From Clostridium cadaveris (GTDB lineage Bacteria; Bacillota; Clostridia; Clostridiales; Clostridiaceae), in contig NZ_CP076620.1 of NCBI RefSeq assembly GCF_020911725.1, positions 2,989,001-3,053,000 on the forward strand: DNA of 64,000 bases. The letters are read 5' to 3'. Every line of letters begins with the position of its first letter. Within the stretch, counting starts at the first letter, position 1. This document shows, piece by piece, positions 25,973 through 34,812 of this stretch. The notes under the pieces are model-generated. The model was not told where the DNA came from, made no database searches, and worked only from the letters and a program-made list of their open reading frames with translations. Made by a program: the position numbers and the translations under genes.

Positions 25973-27203
25973 TATTTTCCCTCCATCTTTGTAAAATCCT
26001 ATAAAAGAAATTCGCTGAAAAAATCATAACAAGAGGCATAAGAGGATATGCATATCTACTAAATGTAAAATACGGAAGATAACTTATATTTAATACAACT
26101 ATTATAGAAAGTACAAAGCCTGCCATCTTATTTTCCCTTTTCCTAAAATATAAACCAATTCCAAGAGCTCCTGTTACAAGAATCATATAATGCCATATCG
26201 CTGATATTGCCATTCCTTTTACTCCATTCCAATAAAATGGTGATTCCCAAAGCTTTATAGTCTTTCCTACAGTGTACCATAAGAAATACTTTAATGGTTC
26301 CTTAGTTCCATATATCTTTAATCTTTCTAGCCCCATCTTTACTTGCTTCGCATCGTTATCTATATAGTCGCTTCCAGTTTCATAAGGAACCCCAAATTCA
26401 TCGCTATCATCATAGTTAGGAAACGTTCCTTGAAGAAATGGATTCCCTGATGCCTTTGTAAAAGGTATGAATGTGCTAAACTCTTTATAGTTTCTAATCC
26501 ACCATGGACTCATAACTATGCAGAATATCATAAAAACTATAGTAGCATATTTTATCATGTCTTTGACTTCGTATTTGTTTTTAATCCAAAATATCAATAT
26601 AACTAGGGGATATATTGCGATAGGCGGCCTAAATAAACAACTAATAGCCCATACAAATCCTGCTGCTATATAAAATTTTGTTTTCTTTTCATTAAGAGCA
26701 TATATGCTTAGATAAATTAATAAAAGAAATAAAAACTTAAACAAGCACTCCATAAGTACTAAGCTAGTAACATAAGTTTCAACAAAATATAGTGCATCAA
26801 TGATACATGCTATAATGGCTATCTTACTATTGAATATCTTTCTAGCTATTAGAAATAGCAAATACAAACTGCCACATTGGAGCAATACTTGAAAAACTCT
26901 AAAGGCTATTATTCCATTCATCTTTCCAAAAATCCATGTAAAGCCAGCTAAAACATATGTAAGTCCCGGCATTATAAAAACAGTAGGTGTAACAGTATCC
27001 TCATATGTTAAGACTCCCTTGTCAACTAAGGTCCATGCACTTCTTATATATTTTACATCATCATTATCAAAAGTTTCCAAGCTTCCTAAAAGTGTTGAAT
27101 TCCCCCATCTAAATATTATTATTAAAGAAAAAATCAAAAAACATGATATTATTCCCATTATAAAATACTTTGTTTTTTTATCTTCATTTCTCAGTAAAAA
27201 CAT
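25941..27203 (-). CDS. GT-C family membrane glycosyltransferase (ArnT/PMT-like)
   Basis: A 420-residue protein with about ten transmembrane helices. Its first extracytoplasmic loop contains the acidic GT-C motif TFDNDDVKYIRSAW. GT-C enzymes transfer a sugar from a polyprenyl-phosphate donor on the outer face of the membrane. The upstream GT2 gene could make that donor and the SMR-like protein could flip it, a layout like the ArnC/ArnE/ArnT group. The acceptor cannot be told; candidates are lipoteichoic acid, lipid or a surface polymer. Confidence 0.85.
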   Translation of the reverse strand: MFLLRNEDKKTKYFIMGIISCFLIFSLIIIFRWGNSTLLGSLETFDNDDVKYIRSAWTLVDKGVLTYEDTVTPTVFIMPGLTYVLAGFTWIFGKMNGIIAFRVFQVLLQCGSLYLLFLIARKIFNSKIAIIACIIDALYFVETYVTSLVLMECLFKFLFLLLIYLSIYALNEKKTKFYIAAGFVWAISCLFRPPIAIYPLVILIFWIKNKYEVKDMIKYATIVFMIFCIVMSPWWIRNYKEFSTFIPFTKASGNPFLQGTFPNYDDSDEFGVPYETGSDYIDNDAKQVKMGLERLKIYGTKEPLKYFLWYTVGKTIKLWESPFYWNGVKGMAISAIWHYMILVTGALGIGLYFRKRENKMAGFVLSIIVVLNISYLPYFTFSRYAYPLMPLVMIFSANFFYRILQRWRENNGERFYNTDC

Positions 27204-27226
27204 CCCTATATCATCCCCTATTCAGC

Positions 27227-27574
27227 TTAATTTTTAGCTATAAAAAAAGCTCCAAGTATTATAAAACTTAATCCTAAAAACTTGTTAGTTGTAAATTTTT
27301 CATTGAATATAAAAACTCCAGCCATAGTTCCAAGTACATAACATAAACTCTGGATAGGATATACTTTGCTTAGTTCAGCTTTACTTAATATATAAAGCCA
27401 TAATACTGTGGCAACTACATACAATCCCCCACCCCCTAATATATAGGGGTTAAAAATAAGTTCCATTATACCTTTAAAAGAAGCTGTAAAACTTACCTTC
27501 ATAGTTCCAAGTTTCCACAATATCTGTCCTGTAGCTAAAAGTAATATATTTATTCCTAATAATATATATATCAT
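27227..27574 (-). CDS. Small multidrug resistance/EamA-like membrane protein (ArnE-like)
   Basis: A 115-residue protein with four hydrophobic helices, the size of SMR and ArnE/F flippase subunits. SKVYPIQSLCYVLGTMAGVFIFNEKFTTNKFLGLSFIILGAFFI is the typical EamA/SMR C-terminal half. Placed between the GT2 and GT-C genes, it may move a polyprenyl-phosphate sugar across the membrane. Its ATG directly abuts the TAG of the preceding small ORF. Confidence 0.82.
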   Translation of the reverse strand: MIYILLGINILLLATGQILWKLGTMKVSFTASFKGIMELIFNPYILGGGGLYVVATVLWLYILSKAELSKVYPIQSLCYVLGTMAGVFIFNEKFTTNKFLGLSFIILGAFFIAKN

Positions 27575-27721
27575 CTAATTCTTTTTCTCCTTCAAATACT
27601 CCCAAATCACTGCATTTTCCTGAATAAGTCTTTTTATCACTTTCTTTACCTTAATCATCTGTGATACGACTGCCAATATTAGTAAGCTCTCTATTATAAT
27701 TATCAATATAAGTACATTCAC
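27575..27721 (-). CDS. Small single-span membrane protein, 48 residues
   Basis: A short ORF starting at GTG 27721 with GGAGG nearby (GGAGGATAAAAT before the start) and ending at TAG 27575-27577, which touches the ATG of the SMR-like gene. The product begins with a hydrophobic helix (VLILIIIIESLLILAVVSQ) and ends with a basic amphipathic tail (IKVKKVIKRLIQE, then YLKEKKN). Exact packing between two co-directional genes, a good ribosome site and a protein-like composition support it as real. The function is unknown; it could be an accessory of the adjacent flippase or glycosyltransferase. Confidence 0.72.
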   Translation of the reverse strand: MNVLILIIIIESLLILAVVSQMIKVKKVIKRLIQENAVIWEYLKEKKN

Positions 27722-27735
27722 ATTTTATCCTCCTT

Positions 27736-28443
27736 CTAAAATGAAATTTTGGAAAGTGCAGCCGATAAGGTTGATATCGTCACCTTTATCATATAATAAA
27801 CAGATTTAAGAGGTGTTATAGATGATTTTCCTTGACACCTTGCCTGCATGTTCACTCCCACTTCTTTAACTTGTAGTCCATGTTTACATGCATACACTAT
27901 GGTTTCAACCTCTGGATAATCTACTGGATAATATTCAGCAAAAAGTCTTATACCTTTTTTACCAACCATTCTATACCCAGATGTTGTGTCATAATAAGCT
28001 CTTCCACATAACAGTGATACAAGTTTTGAAAAATACTTTATCCCTGCATTTCTAAATATACTTGGCTTATAGTCAGTTTTCTCTATGAATCTTGAACCAA
28101 TTATCATATCACACTTATCATTTTTCATATTTTCTATAAGCTTTTCTAAATCTCTAGGATCATGCTGACCATCGCCATCTATTTGAACTGCTAAATCATA
28201 ATCCTTATTTAGAGCATATATATATCCTGTTTGGACTGCTCCACCTATTCCAAGATTATATTTTAAATCAATAACTTTTGCTCCAGCACGTTTAGCTTCA
28301 AAATAAGTATCGTCTGTTGACCCATCATTAACTACAACTATATCCACATTAGGATTAAAGTATTTTATATCTTTCACAACCTTATATATGTTTTTCTCCT
28401 CGTTGTAAGCCGGAACTATAATTAAACATTTCATTTTTACCAA
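27736..28443 (-). CDS. GT2 family glycosyltransferase (polyprenyl-phosphate sugar synthase type)
   Basis: A 235-residue cytosolic or peripheral GT2 enzyme. IVPAYNEEKNIYKVV, VVNDGSTDDTY and the metal-binding DGDGQHDP lie in the usual order, followed by GSRF. The DPM1/DpmG-like layout without C-terminal membrane helices suggests it makes polyprenyl-phosphate mannose or a similar lipid-linked sugar. It is the first gene of the six-gene envelope operon and begins 14 bp before the 48-residue ORF. Confidence 0.9.
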   Translation of the reverse strand: MVKMKCLIIVPAYNEEKNIYKVVKDIKYFNPNVDIVVVNDGSTDDTYFEAKRAGAKVIDLKYNLGIGGAVQTGYIYALNKDYDLAVQIDGDGQHDPRDLEKLIENMKNDKCDMIIGSRFIEKTDYKPSIFRNAGIKYFSKLVSLLCGRAYYDTTSGYRMVGKKGIRLFAEYYPVDYPEVETIVYACKHGLQVKEVGVNMQARCQGKSSITPLKSVYYMIKVTISTLSAALSKISF

Positions 28444-29055
28444 AATCCTTTCTTGATTATAGTTTAATTTTATTTTCTAAGTATGAAGAAGTACTTAGGA
28501 AAGTTATGAAGAATTTATGAAGTTCTTTTTCTTAATTCTTTCACTTTTCCAATATACTTATTCAATTTATCTATATATCATATTGATTTAGAGTGATTTC
28601 AAATGATTTTCCCAATAAAATCTTCTTAATTCAATCATATAATATATATTTTAAATTTCAGTCCATATATTTTTTACAAATTCCATACAAATTCTCTTCA
28701 AAATAAAGGAGACCTAACATATAAATTTCATATATTACTAGATTAATGGAATAATTATAAGTAGTTCAGATTACTTCTTTAACTTTGTTTGTATACTATT
28801 TAAAAAGGTATCCGTGAATTTGCGAATTTTTTATGTGCAACTATTTACTTATCAGGAAGTACTATAAACGTAACTTGTTATACAATAGCTGTAATACTTT
28901 TAAATGTAACTACATTCAATGTATCTGGTGATAATATTATTGATCTAATTGTAGAGATACATTGATATTATTTACCTTTTATACTAAAATAATTTTTAAG
29001 GATAATACACATCCATATTGATTTAAATATTGAGATGTGAGATAAATGATAGGAG
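28444..29055. other. 612-bp non-coding region between divergent units
   Basis: No credible ORF is seen on either strand. It must contain the promoters of the envelope operon (minus) and of peroxiredoxin (plus). The clearest structure is an inverted repeat at 28917-28964. Confidence 0.6.
28917..28964. repeat. Inverted repeat upstream of peroxiredoxin gene
   Basis: The arms CAATGTATCT (28917-28926) and AGATACATTG (28955-28964) are perfect complements with a 28-base loop. The loop itself contains the palindrome ATAATATTAT. It could be a leader structure or operator; no known family is recognised. Confidence 0.5.
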
Positions 29056-29064
29056 ATGATTTTT

Positions 29065-29535
29065 ATGTTAGAAGTTGGAGTAAAAGCACCTGATTTTACT
29101 TTGCAAGATAAGAATGGAAATGAAGTTTCATTAAGTGGAATTTTAGAGAAACATCCTACTGTAGTTTTATATTTCTATCCAAAGGATTCAACACCTGGAT
29201 GTACTAAGCAGGCATGCGGTTTTAGAGATTCTTATATGGAGTATGAAAAACTTAATGTTCCTGTAATTGGTATAAGCAAAGACAGTATAAAATCTCATTT
29301 TAACTTTGCATCAAAACAAGAGCTTCCTTTTATCCTTTTATCAGACCCAGAATTAAAGGCTATAAATGCATATGATGTTTATAAGGAAAAGAAACTGTAT
29401 GGAAAGGTTTCTATGGGTGTAGTTCGCACTACTTACATAATCAAAAACGGATTCATTGATAAGGTATATGATAAAGTCAAGGCAGCCGAAAATGCTGCAG
29501 AAGTTCTTGCTTATTTACAAACAAATCACATTTAA
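29065..29535 (+). CDS. bcp: Thioredoxin-dependent peroxiredoxin, Bcp/PrxQ type
   Basis: A 156-residue AhpC/TSA-fold peroxiredoxin. FYPKDSTPGCTKQACGFRD contains the peroxidatic Cys (after TPG) and a resolving Cys five residues later, the PrxQ/Bcp pattern. GISKDSIKSHFNFASKQELPF is also typical. It reduces peroxides using thioredoxin. The start at 29065 is chosen because AGGAG lies nine bases upstream; the track frame would also allow ATG at 29056. It is monocistronic with a bidirectional terminator. Confidence 0.92.
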   Translation: MLEVGVKAPDFTLQDKNGNEVSLSGILEKHPTVVLYFYPKDSTPGCTKQACGFRDSYMEYEKLNVPVIGISKDSIKSHFNFASKQELPFILLSDPELKAINAYDVYKEKKLYGKVSMGVVRTTYIIKNGFIDKVYDKVKAAENAAEVLAYLQTNHI

Positions 29536-29537
29536 CT

Positions 29538-29576
29538 AAAAAAGGTTGTTATAAAAACTTTTATAACAACCTTTTA
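29538..29576. terminator. Bidirectional terminator between convergent genes
   Basis: A 16-bp stem (AAAAGGTTGTTATAAA and its complement) lies between the peroxiredoxin stop and the end of the ECF S-component gene and has A/T tails on both sides. Confidence 0.9.
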
Positions 29577-29579
29577 TCT

Positions 29580-30515
29580 TTATCTATATATACCATATTT
29601 TATTTTTATTCTTTCGATCTTTTGAATCACCTTTTCTCCAAACCAGAATAGAAAAAATGCTGTTCCTAATCCATGTACTGCATCATAAGGTGTCCCTGAA
29701 ATATAAAGCACAGCTAATGATTTAAAACTTATGGATATTCCTGTATTAGGTATTGCACTAGCCATAACCATTGTTGCTATATTCATAATTCCACCATAAA
29801 TAATAAATGTAGTTAAAAATCCATATATAGATAAAGTTATATCATCGATAGGAAGTCTTTTTCTTTGTATCAAAAGTCCAATTATTAAACCAATTGCACC
29901 AAACACATAAAGTTTCCATCCTAAAAATGTTCCATCTCCCCATTTTATATGTATAAAATATGCTACTAATATTGAAATTAATATAGTTAACACAGGACCT
30001 TTTACAATTTGGAAACTCCTTGATTTTATCTTATCTATATCTACTTTATTGAATATTATTCCGGATAAAAACCCAAGTATTCCCCAGCAAAACATTTGCC
30101 ATGGAGTCCAAGGACCTTGCCCTTGAAAAAAGTTAGAAGAAAATCTAGCTAGTGATCCTACTAAAAAACCTGCTTCTGGTCCTAATGCTATTCCTGATAT
30201 TATAACCAAAGCTGTTCCTGCTTGAAATGGAACCATCATATAACAAACCATGTTTCCACATACCGTTAAAGCTGACATCATAGCTATTATTACAAGTTCT
30301 CTAGCCTTAGGTTTTCTTCTTTCAAATACTAAAAAGAACGGAATCATTGTATATATTATTATTAATAAACTAATAATTAAGTATTTTTTGTCTCCTAAAA
30401 ACTTAATCCCTATAAATATAGTTAAAGGTATTAAAATAAATATAATTAACGCAGCTAATTTTGTCCTTTTTTTTCTAGCCTTTTCATATTGATTTACATC
30501 ATATTTTTGTCGCAT
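29580..30515 (-). CDS. ECF transporter S component (predicted corrinoid or corrinoid-precursor binding)
   Basis: A 311-residue membrane protein with about eight hydrophobic segments. The ECF S-component-like core is ARELVIIAMMSALTVCGNMV...MVPFQAGTALVIISGIALGPEAGFLVGSLARF, followed by the conserved GQGPWTPWQMFCWGILGFLSG. Members with this WTPWQM pattern are longer than the usual 180-200-residue S components. The operon lies behind a cobalamin riboswitch, so the cargo is probably cobalamin, cobinamide or a lower-ligand base. It is the last gene, overlapping the fused ATPase by 22 bp. Confidence 0.85.
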   Translation of the reverse strand: MRQKYDVNQYEKARKKRTKLAALIIFILIPLTIFIGIKFLGDKKYLIISLLIIIYTMIPFFLVFERRKPKARELVIIAMMSALTVCGNMVCYMMVPFQAGTALVIISGIALGPEAGFLVGSLARFSSNFFQGQGPWTPWQMFCWGILGFLSGIIFNKVDIDKIKSRSFQIVKGPVLTILISILVAYFIHIKWGDGTFLGWKLYVFGAIGLIIGLLIQRKRLPIDDITLSIYGFLTTFIIYGGIMNIATMVMASAIPNTGISISFKSLAVLYISGTPYDAVHGLGTAFFLFWFGEKVIQKIERIKIKYGIYR

Positions 30516-32182
30516 AAATCAACCACATCCTTATAAGTTATGGCATTTTTAAACACATGTCTAGACATTCTGTTAGCAGAAGTAGTATAAAAGTTATTTC
30601 CTCCAAAAAATGCCCTTGAGGTATCTTGAGTTACTATACCTCCATCAAAAAACATAGCACATGTGTCTCCATGTTCTGCACAGAACTCAATATCATGAGT
30701 AACCATTAATATAGTCACTCCTTTTTCCTTTAATTTACATAATATATCAGATAATATACTCTTAAAAAATGGGTCCAACCCTTTTGTAGGCTCATCTAAA
30801 AGAAGTATCTTAGGCTTCGTGAGCAAAATTTTTCCAAGAGCTAAGCGTTGTTGTTCTCCTCCACTTAAGTCATAAGGATGTGACTTTCTTAAATGTCCTA
30901 ACTGTAACAAATTCAATATATCATCTATTTTTTTCAGTTTCTCTTCTTCTTTAATATTAGAATATATAAGTGCCTCATATAATTCTTCTTCCACCTTTAT
31001 TTCCGTAAAAAGTGACTGTGGATTTTGAGGAACTACTCCTATATTTGCATTAAAGAGATCCTTTTTAGAATACTTATTTAATTCTTTATTGTTTATGAAA
31101 ACTTTGCCTCTATAAGGCTTGTTTATCCCCATTATAATTTTTAGTGCAGTACTCTTTCCTACACCATTTCCACCTACAAGACAAAATAATTCTCCCTTGT
31201 TAACTTTTAAGGACAAATCTTTTGCAACGTCTTGACTATTTCTATCATATCTAAACCATACTTCTGATAATTCTATAGCAATATCCTTGTCTTTTTGATA
31301 CTCATTTTCATGTTTCCAATCCTTAAGAGTATCTATTTTAATGCCAGCTTTTAAAACATTGTTAAGCCATAGCCTACCTTCTCTAACAGTAATAGGGCAT
31401 GTCCCTTCTGGCTTAATCTCAGCGTAAATTTTCATAGGAGCTGGTAGAGCTGAAAACATTGGATGTCTTTTATTACCTTTACTTAAAAATTCTCCTATTT
31501 TATATGGAGTATCATAAGCTGATACTTCTCCATTGTCCATAACAATAACTTTATTAGCCATAGGAAATACTTCTTCTAATCTATGTTCAGAAATTATTAT
31601 GGTAATTCCTAATTCTCTATTAATTTTTTTAATAGTTTCTAAAAAATCTGTTGATGCTATAGGATCTAATTGTGATGTAGGCTCATCTAGAACTATAACC
31701 TTAGGTTGCATGGCCATTATTGATGCAAGATTAAGCAGCTGTTTTTGTCCACCTGAAAGTTCATATACATCCTTTCTAAACCATGTCTGTATCCCAAAAA
31801 AACTTGCCATTTCCGCTACTCTTCGTCGAATTATCTTACTATTATATCCTAAACTTTCAAGACCAAAAGCAAGCTCATGCCAAACCTTATCGGTTACAAT
31901 TTGATTATCAGGATTTTGTTGAACAAATCCTATTTCACTAGCATTTACTCTATCATCTAAATCAGAAATCTCTATTCCGTTATAATACACCCCTCCTTGA
32001 AATTCTCCATAGGGTGTTAAATTCTTTTTTAGATGTCTTAAAAGAGTACTCTTTCCACAGCCTGACTTTCCAGATACAACTATAAAGTCAGAAGTGTCGA
32101 TTTTTAAATTTATTTTTTTTAATGCATCATTCTCACAATTAGGATATCTAAAGCTTAAATTTCTAAACTCAATCGTTTCCAC
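30494..32182 (-). CDS. ECF transporter ATPase, two ABC domains fused (EcfA-EcfA')
   Basis: A 562-residue protein with two complete ABC ATPase domains. The first (about 1-230) has VVSGKSGCGKST, ELSGGQKQLLNLASI and VIVLDEPTSQLDP; the second (about 300-540) has LVGGNGVGKSTAL, DLSGGEQQRLALGKI and ILLLDEPTKGLDP. Each also has a conserved His in the switch (ISEHRLEEV, VTHDIEFCAEHGD). It should power the ECF module with the T and S proteins of this operon. The start is a GTG inside the end of the T-component gene, with GAGGTGA eight bases upstream. Confidence 0.93.
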   Translation of the reverse strand: METIEFRNLSFRYPNCENDALKKINLKIDTSDFIVVSGKSGCGKSTLLRHLKKNLTPYGEFQGGVYYNGIEISDLDDRVNASEIGFVQQNPDNQIVTDKVWHELAFGLESLGYNSKIIRRRVAEMASFFGIQTWFRKDVYELSGGQKQLLNLASIMAMQPKVIVLDEPTSQLDPIASTDFLETIKKINRELGITIIISEHRLEEVFPMANKVIVMDNGEVSAYDTPYKIGEFLSKGNKRHPMFSALPAPMKIYAEIKPEGTCPITVREGRLWLNNVLKAGIKIDTLKDWKHENEYQKDKDIAIELSEVWFRYDRNSQDVAKDLSLKVNKGELFCLVGGNGVGKSTALKIIMGINKPYRGKVFINNKELNKYSKKDLFNANIGVVPQNPQSLFTEIKVEEELYEALIYSNIKEEEKLKKIDDILNLLQLGHLRKSHPYDLSGGEQQRLALGKILLTKPKILLLDEPTKGLDPFFKSILSDILCKLKEKGVTILMVTHDIEFCAEHGDTCAMFFDGGIVTQDTSRAFFGGNNFYTTSANRMSRHVFKNAITYKDVVDLCDKNMM

Positions 32183-33057
32183 ATTAGTTCACCTCGTATA
32201 TCAATTATGATAGGTAATAACAGCAATAAAAAGTATGATATAATAACTATTATAGAAAATGAAGTGATAGGAGTAAAAATAACTTCAGGATAATAAAGTA
32301 TGTTATTTTGACCTTTCATACACCCAGCCAATACTATTATAAATAAAATTATAATAAGGCTCATTAATCTTCCATCTCTTTTATCAAACCTAAAAATACT
32401 AAAGCTTGTTCTTCCTTTTAAGCCATATCCTCTAGCTTCCATAGAATCAGATGTTTCGATAGATACTTCTAAAGACCAAGCTATTAGGATAGATATTTCT
32501 TTACAAAGTTGCCTACTTCTTTTTATTAAACTTCCTCCTGAAAAATCTCTTCCCATACATTTTTGCCCTTCTGATATTTCTTTAAATCTATTTTTTAACA
32601 TAGGAATAAACCTAAAACACATAGATAATATTAAAGATATAGCAGGTGCTACTCTGCCAAAAAGATAAATAAATTTATCAGATGACATCATTTTATTAAA
32701 ACAGCTGAACCAAATTATCATACTACTTAACATAGTAGCTGCTGCTAATCCATAAATTATAGATTCTAATGTCATAGCATTTCCATTAAGATAAAACAGC
32801 ACAGTCTTTCCCTTATGTGTGAACAAAGGATTAAGTATCATAGTAACTATCATTATAGGTACTAGTACACTAAGGTTTAATTTTATTGCATTACGCCCAT
32901 AAATCATAACAGAATAAATAAATGATATGATAAATGTCATTGCTAAAAAAATAGGATTCATTGAAAACATAGTTATTCCAATAACCGCCGCAAAATACAC
33001 AAATGTAATTATGGGATGAAACGTCGCAAAAGTAGAATTTTTTTCTTCTTTAATCAT
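32155..33057 (-). CDS. ecfT: ECF transporter T component (EcfT/CbiQ family)
   Basis: A 300-residue membrane protein with about six transmembrane helices. The two coupling helices show the family motifs around SLEVSIETSDSMEARGYGLKGRT (second) and FRFIPMLKNRFKEISEGQKCMGRDF (first), with the A-R-G signature ARGYG. It links the fused ATPase to the S component. It is the first gene of the operon, directly behind a cobalamin riboswitch and terminator, and overlaps the ATPase gene by 28 bp. Confidence 0.92.
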   Translation of the reverse strand: MIKEEKNSTFATFHPIITFVYFAAVIGITMFSMNPIFLAMTFIISFIYSVMIYGRNAIKLNLSVLVPIMIVTMILNPLFTHKGKTVLFYLNGNAMTLESIIYGLAAATMLSSMIIWFSCFNKMMSSDKFIYLFGRVAPAISLILSMCFRFIPMLKNRFKEISEGQKCMGRDFSGGSLIKRSRQLCKEISILIAWSLEVSIETSDSMEARGYGLKGRTSFSIFRFDKRDGRLMSLIIILFIIVLAGCMKGQNNILYYPEVIFTPITSFSIIVIISYFLLLLLPIIIDIRGELMWKRLSLEI

Positions 33058-33202
33058 AATATTGATCTCCTACATCCTTTCCTAAATTATATGTATAAAG
33101 CAATGATATTTTGTCACCATCCTTTAAAGTATATTTTTCACATCCATAATAAGGATTTTATTTGATCTTTGGATAAAATCCCCCTAAACTGTATTAAAAC
33201 AA

Positions 33203-33232
33203 ATAAAAAAACTAACCCTTTCGTGGTTAGTT
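33203..33232 (-). terminator. Riboswitch expression-platform terminator of the ECF operon
   Basis: On the minus strand AACTAACC pairs with GGTTAGTT around ACGAAAG, followed by a run of T. It lies between the second cobalamin aptamer and the T-component gene. Confidence 0.88.
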
Positions 33233-33307
33233 GAATTACGATTATGATCTTTTAAATATTAAAGTCATCTACTTTGTCTTTTCCCACCGAAAAGCTACTA
33301 GTATATA

Positions 33308-33465
33308 TCAATATAGTAGGTCTCCTGACTTAATATCATTCTACTTGCTTTTCCTTCCCAAAATACATTAGTAGAGTAAACTTTAAAGCTTTCGTCAATT
33401 TTACAGTAGCGGTGGCTGTTATGGCTTTTAACCATATTCCCTTTTAATACTATTGTAACTATACT
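33308..33465 (-). promoter_or_regulatory. Cobalamin riboswitch aptamer upstream of ECF operon
   Basis: On the minus strand the core reads AAAAGGGAATATGGTTAAAA, then GCCATAACAGCCACCGCTACTG, TTTTGGGAAGGAAAAGCAAG, and AAGTCAGGAGACCTACTA. GCCACCGCTACTGT and AGTCAGGAGACC are almost consensus for cobalamin riboswitches. P1 can form from CAATAGTA and TACTATATTG. It is followed by an intrinsic terminator, so ligand binding should repress the transporter. Confidence 0.94.
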
Positions 33466-33561
33466 GATTTATATTTAATTTTTCACCTTATTACATAGTA
33501 AAGGTTATCATTCTTTTATTGCTGTTGTCAATATATAAATACTTTAATTTAAAAATGCAAA

Positions 33562-33600
33562 ATAAGGCAAACATATTTTTATTAAGATGTTTGCCTTATC
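33562..33600 (-). terminator. Terminator after deoB
   Basis: Arms AAGGCAAACAT and ATGTTTGCCTT flank a 15-base loop and lie immediately downstream of the deoB stop on the minus strand. Confidence 0.85.
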
Positions 33601-33611
33601 TCTAAATCTAC

Positions 33612-34799
33612 TTATTGTAATTCATTTAATATACTTTTTCCAATTGTGTTTTCTGGTTTTTCTACGTCAAAATTATCTGCAATAGTAGCTCCGATAACTG
33701 CAAAGTTATCTTCTACTGGAAGTTCTCCTGATCCTTTCATGCTTGGGCTATAAGCAAGGAATGGTACTGCTTCCTTTGTATGATCAGTTCCCTTAAATGT
33801 TGGATCATTTCCATGGTCAGCAGTTATGATTAATAAATCATCTTCTTTTAATTTACTTAAAAGTACACCTAACTTTTCGTCAAAAGCTTCAAGTTCCTTA
33901 CCATATCCAATAGGATTTCTTCTATGTCCCCATAAAGCATCAAAATCAACTAAGTTTACGAAACATAGACCCTTAAAATCTTTATCCATAAGTTCTATTG
34001 TCTGCTCCATTCCATGAACACTACTCTTTGATTTGTGAGCTTCTGTTATTCCTTCTCCATCAAATATATCTTTGATTTTTCCAACGCTTATGACATCATA
34101 GCCAGCATCTTTTAATGCATTTAATACTGTTCTTCCATAAGGTTTTAAAGCATAATCATGACGGTTTGAAGTACGTTTGAATTCACCTTTTTTCTTTCCA
34201 ACGTATGGACGTGCAATAACACGACCAACCTTCCATTCATCCTTCATTGTAAGTTCACGAGCTATTTCGCAATAGCGATACAAGTTATCTAGTCCCATAG
34301 TTTCTTCATTACCACAAATTTGAAGCACTGAGTCTGCTGATGTATAAACAATCATATCTCCTGTTGCAATTTCGTGTTCACCAAGTTCATCTAATATCTC
34401 AGTTCCACTTGCTGATTTATTTCCTACAATTTTACGTCCACAACGCTTAGATAATTCATCTAATAATTCCTGTGGGAATCCTGTGTCTGTGAAAGTTTTA
34501 AATGGTTTTGTTATATGAAGCCCCATCATCTCCCAATGACCTGTCATTGTATCTTTTCCAACAGATGCTTCTAATAATTTTGTATAATATCCTAAAGGTT
34601 TCTCAACTTCTTTTACTTTTGTTAATGGATGTAAATTTGCTAATCCCATCTTAGCTAAATTTTCTATATTGAAAGACTCCATTTTTTCATCTATATGTCC
34701 TAAAGTATCACAGCCTTCATCATCATACTCTTTTGCGTTTGGCATAGCACCAACACCTAAAGAATCTATTACTATAGTAAAAATTCTATTATATTTCAT
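33612..34799 (-). CDS. deoB: Phosphopentomutase
   Basis: A 395-residue alkaline-phosphatase-fold mutase of normal length. [24 protein letters not shown] carries N-terminal metal ligands, [13 protein letters not shown] the phospho-Thr, and [22 protein letters not shown] the C-terminal metal site. It converts (deoxy)ribose 1-phosphate to the 5-phosphate. It follows the purine nucleoside phosphorylase gene by 13 bp, so the pair salvages nucleosides into pentose phosphate. Confidence 0.97.
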   Translation of the reverse strand: MKYNRIFTIVIDSLGVGAMPNAKEYDDEGCDTLGHIDEKMESFNIENLAKMGLANLHPLTKVKEVEKPLGYYTKLLEASVGKDTMTGHWEMMGLHITKPFKTFTDTGFPQELLDELSKRCGRKIVGNKSASGTEILDELGEHEIATGDMIVYTSADSVLQICGNEETMGLDNLYRYCEIARELTMKDEWKVGRVIARPYVGKKKGEFKRTSNRHDYALKPYGRTVLNALKDAGYDVISVGKIKDIFDGEGITEAHKSKSSVHGMEQTIELMDKDFKGLCFVNLVDFDALWGHRRNPIGYGKELEAFDEKLGVLLSKLKEDDLLIITADHGNDPTFKGTDHTKEAVPFLAYSPSMKGSGELPVEDNFAVIGATIADNFDVEKPENTIGKSILNELQ

Positions 34800-34812
34800 A
34801 ATTAAGATCTCC

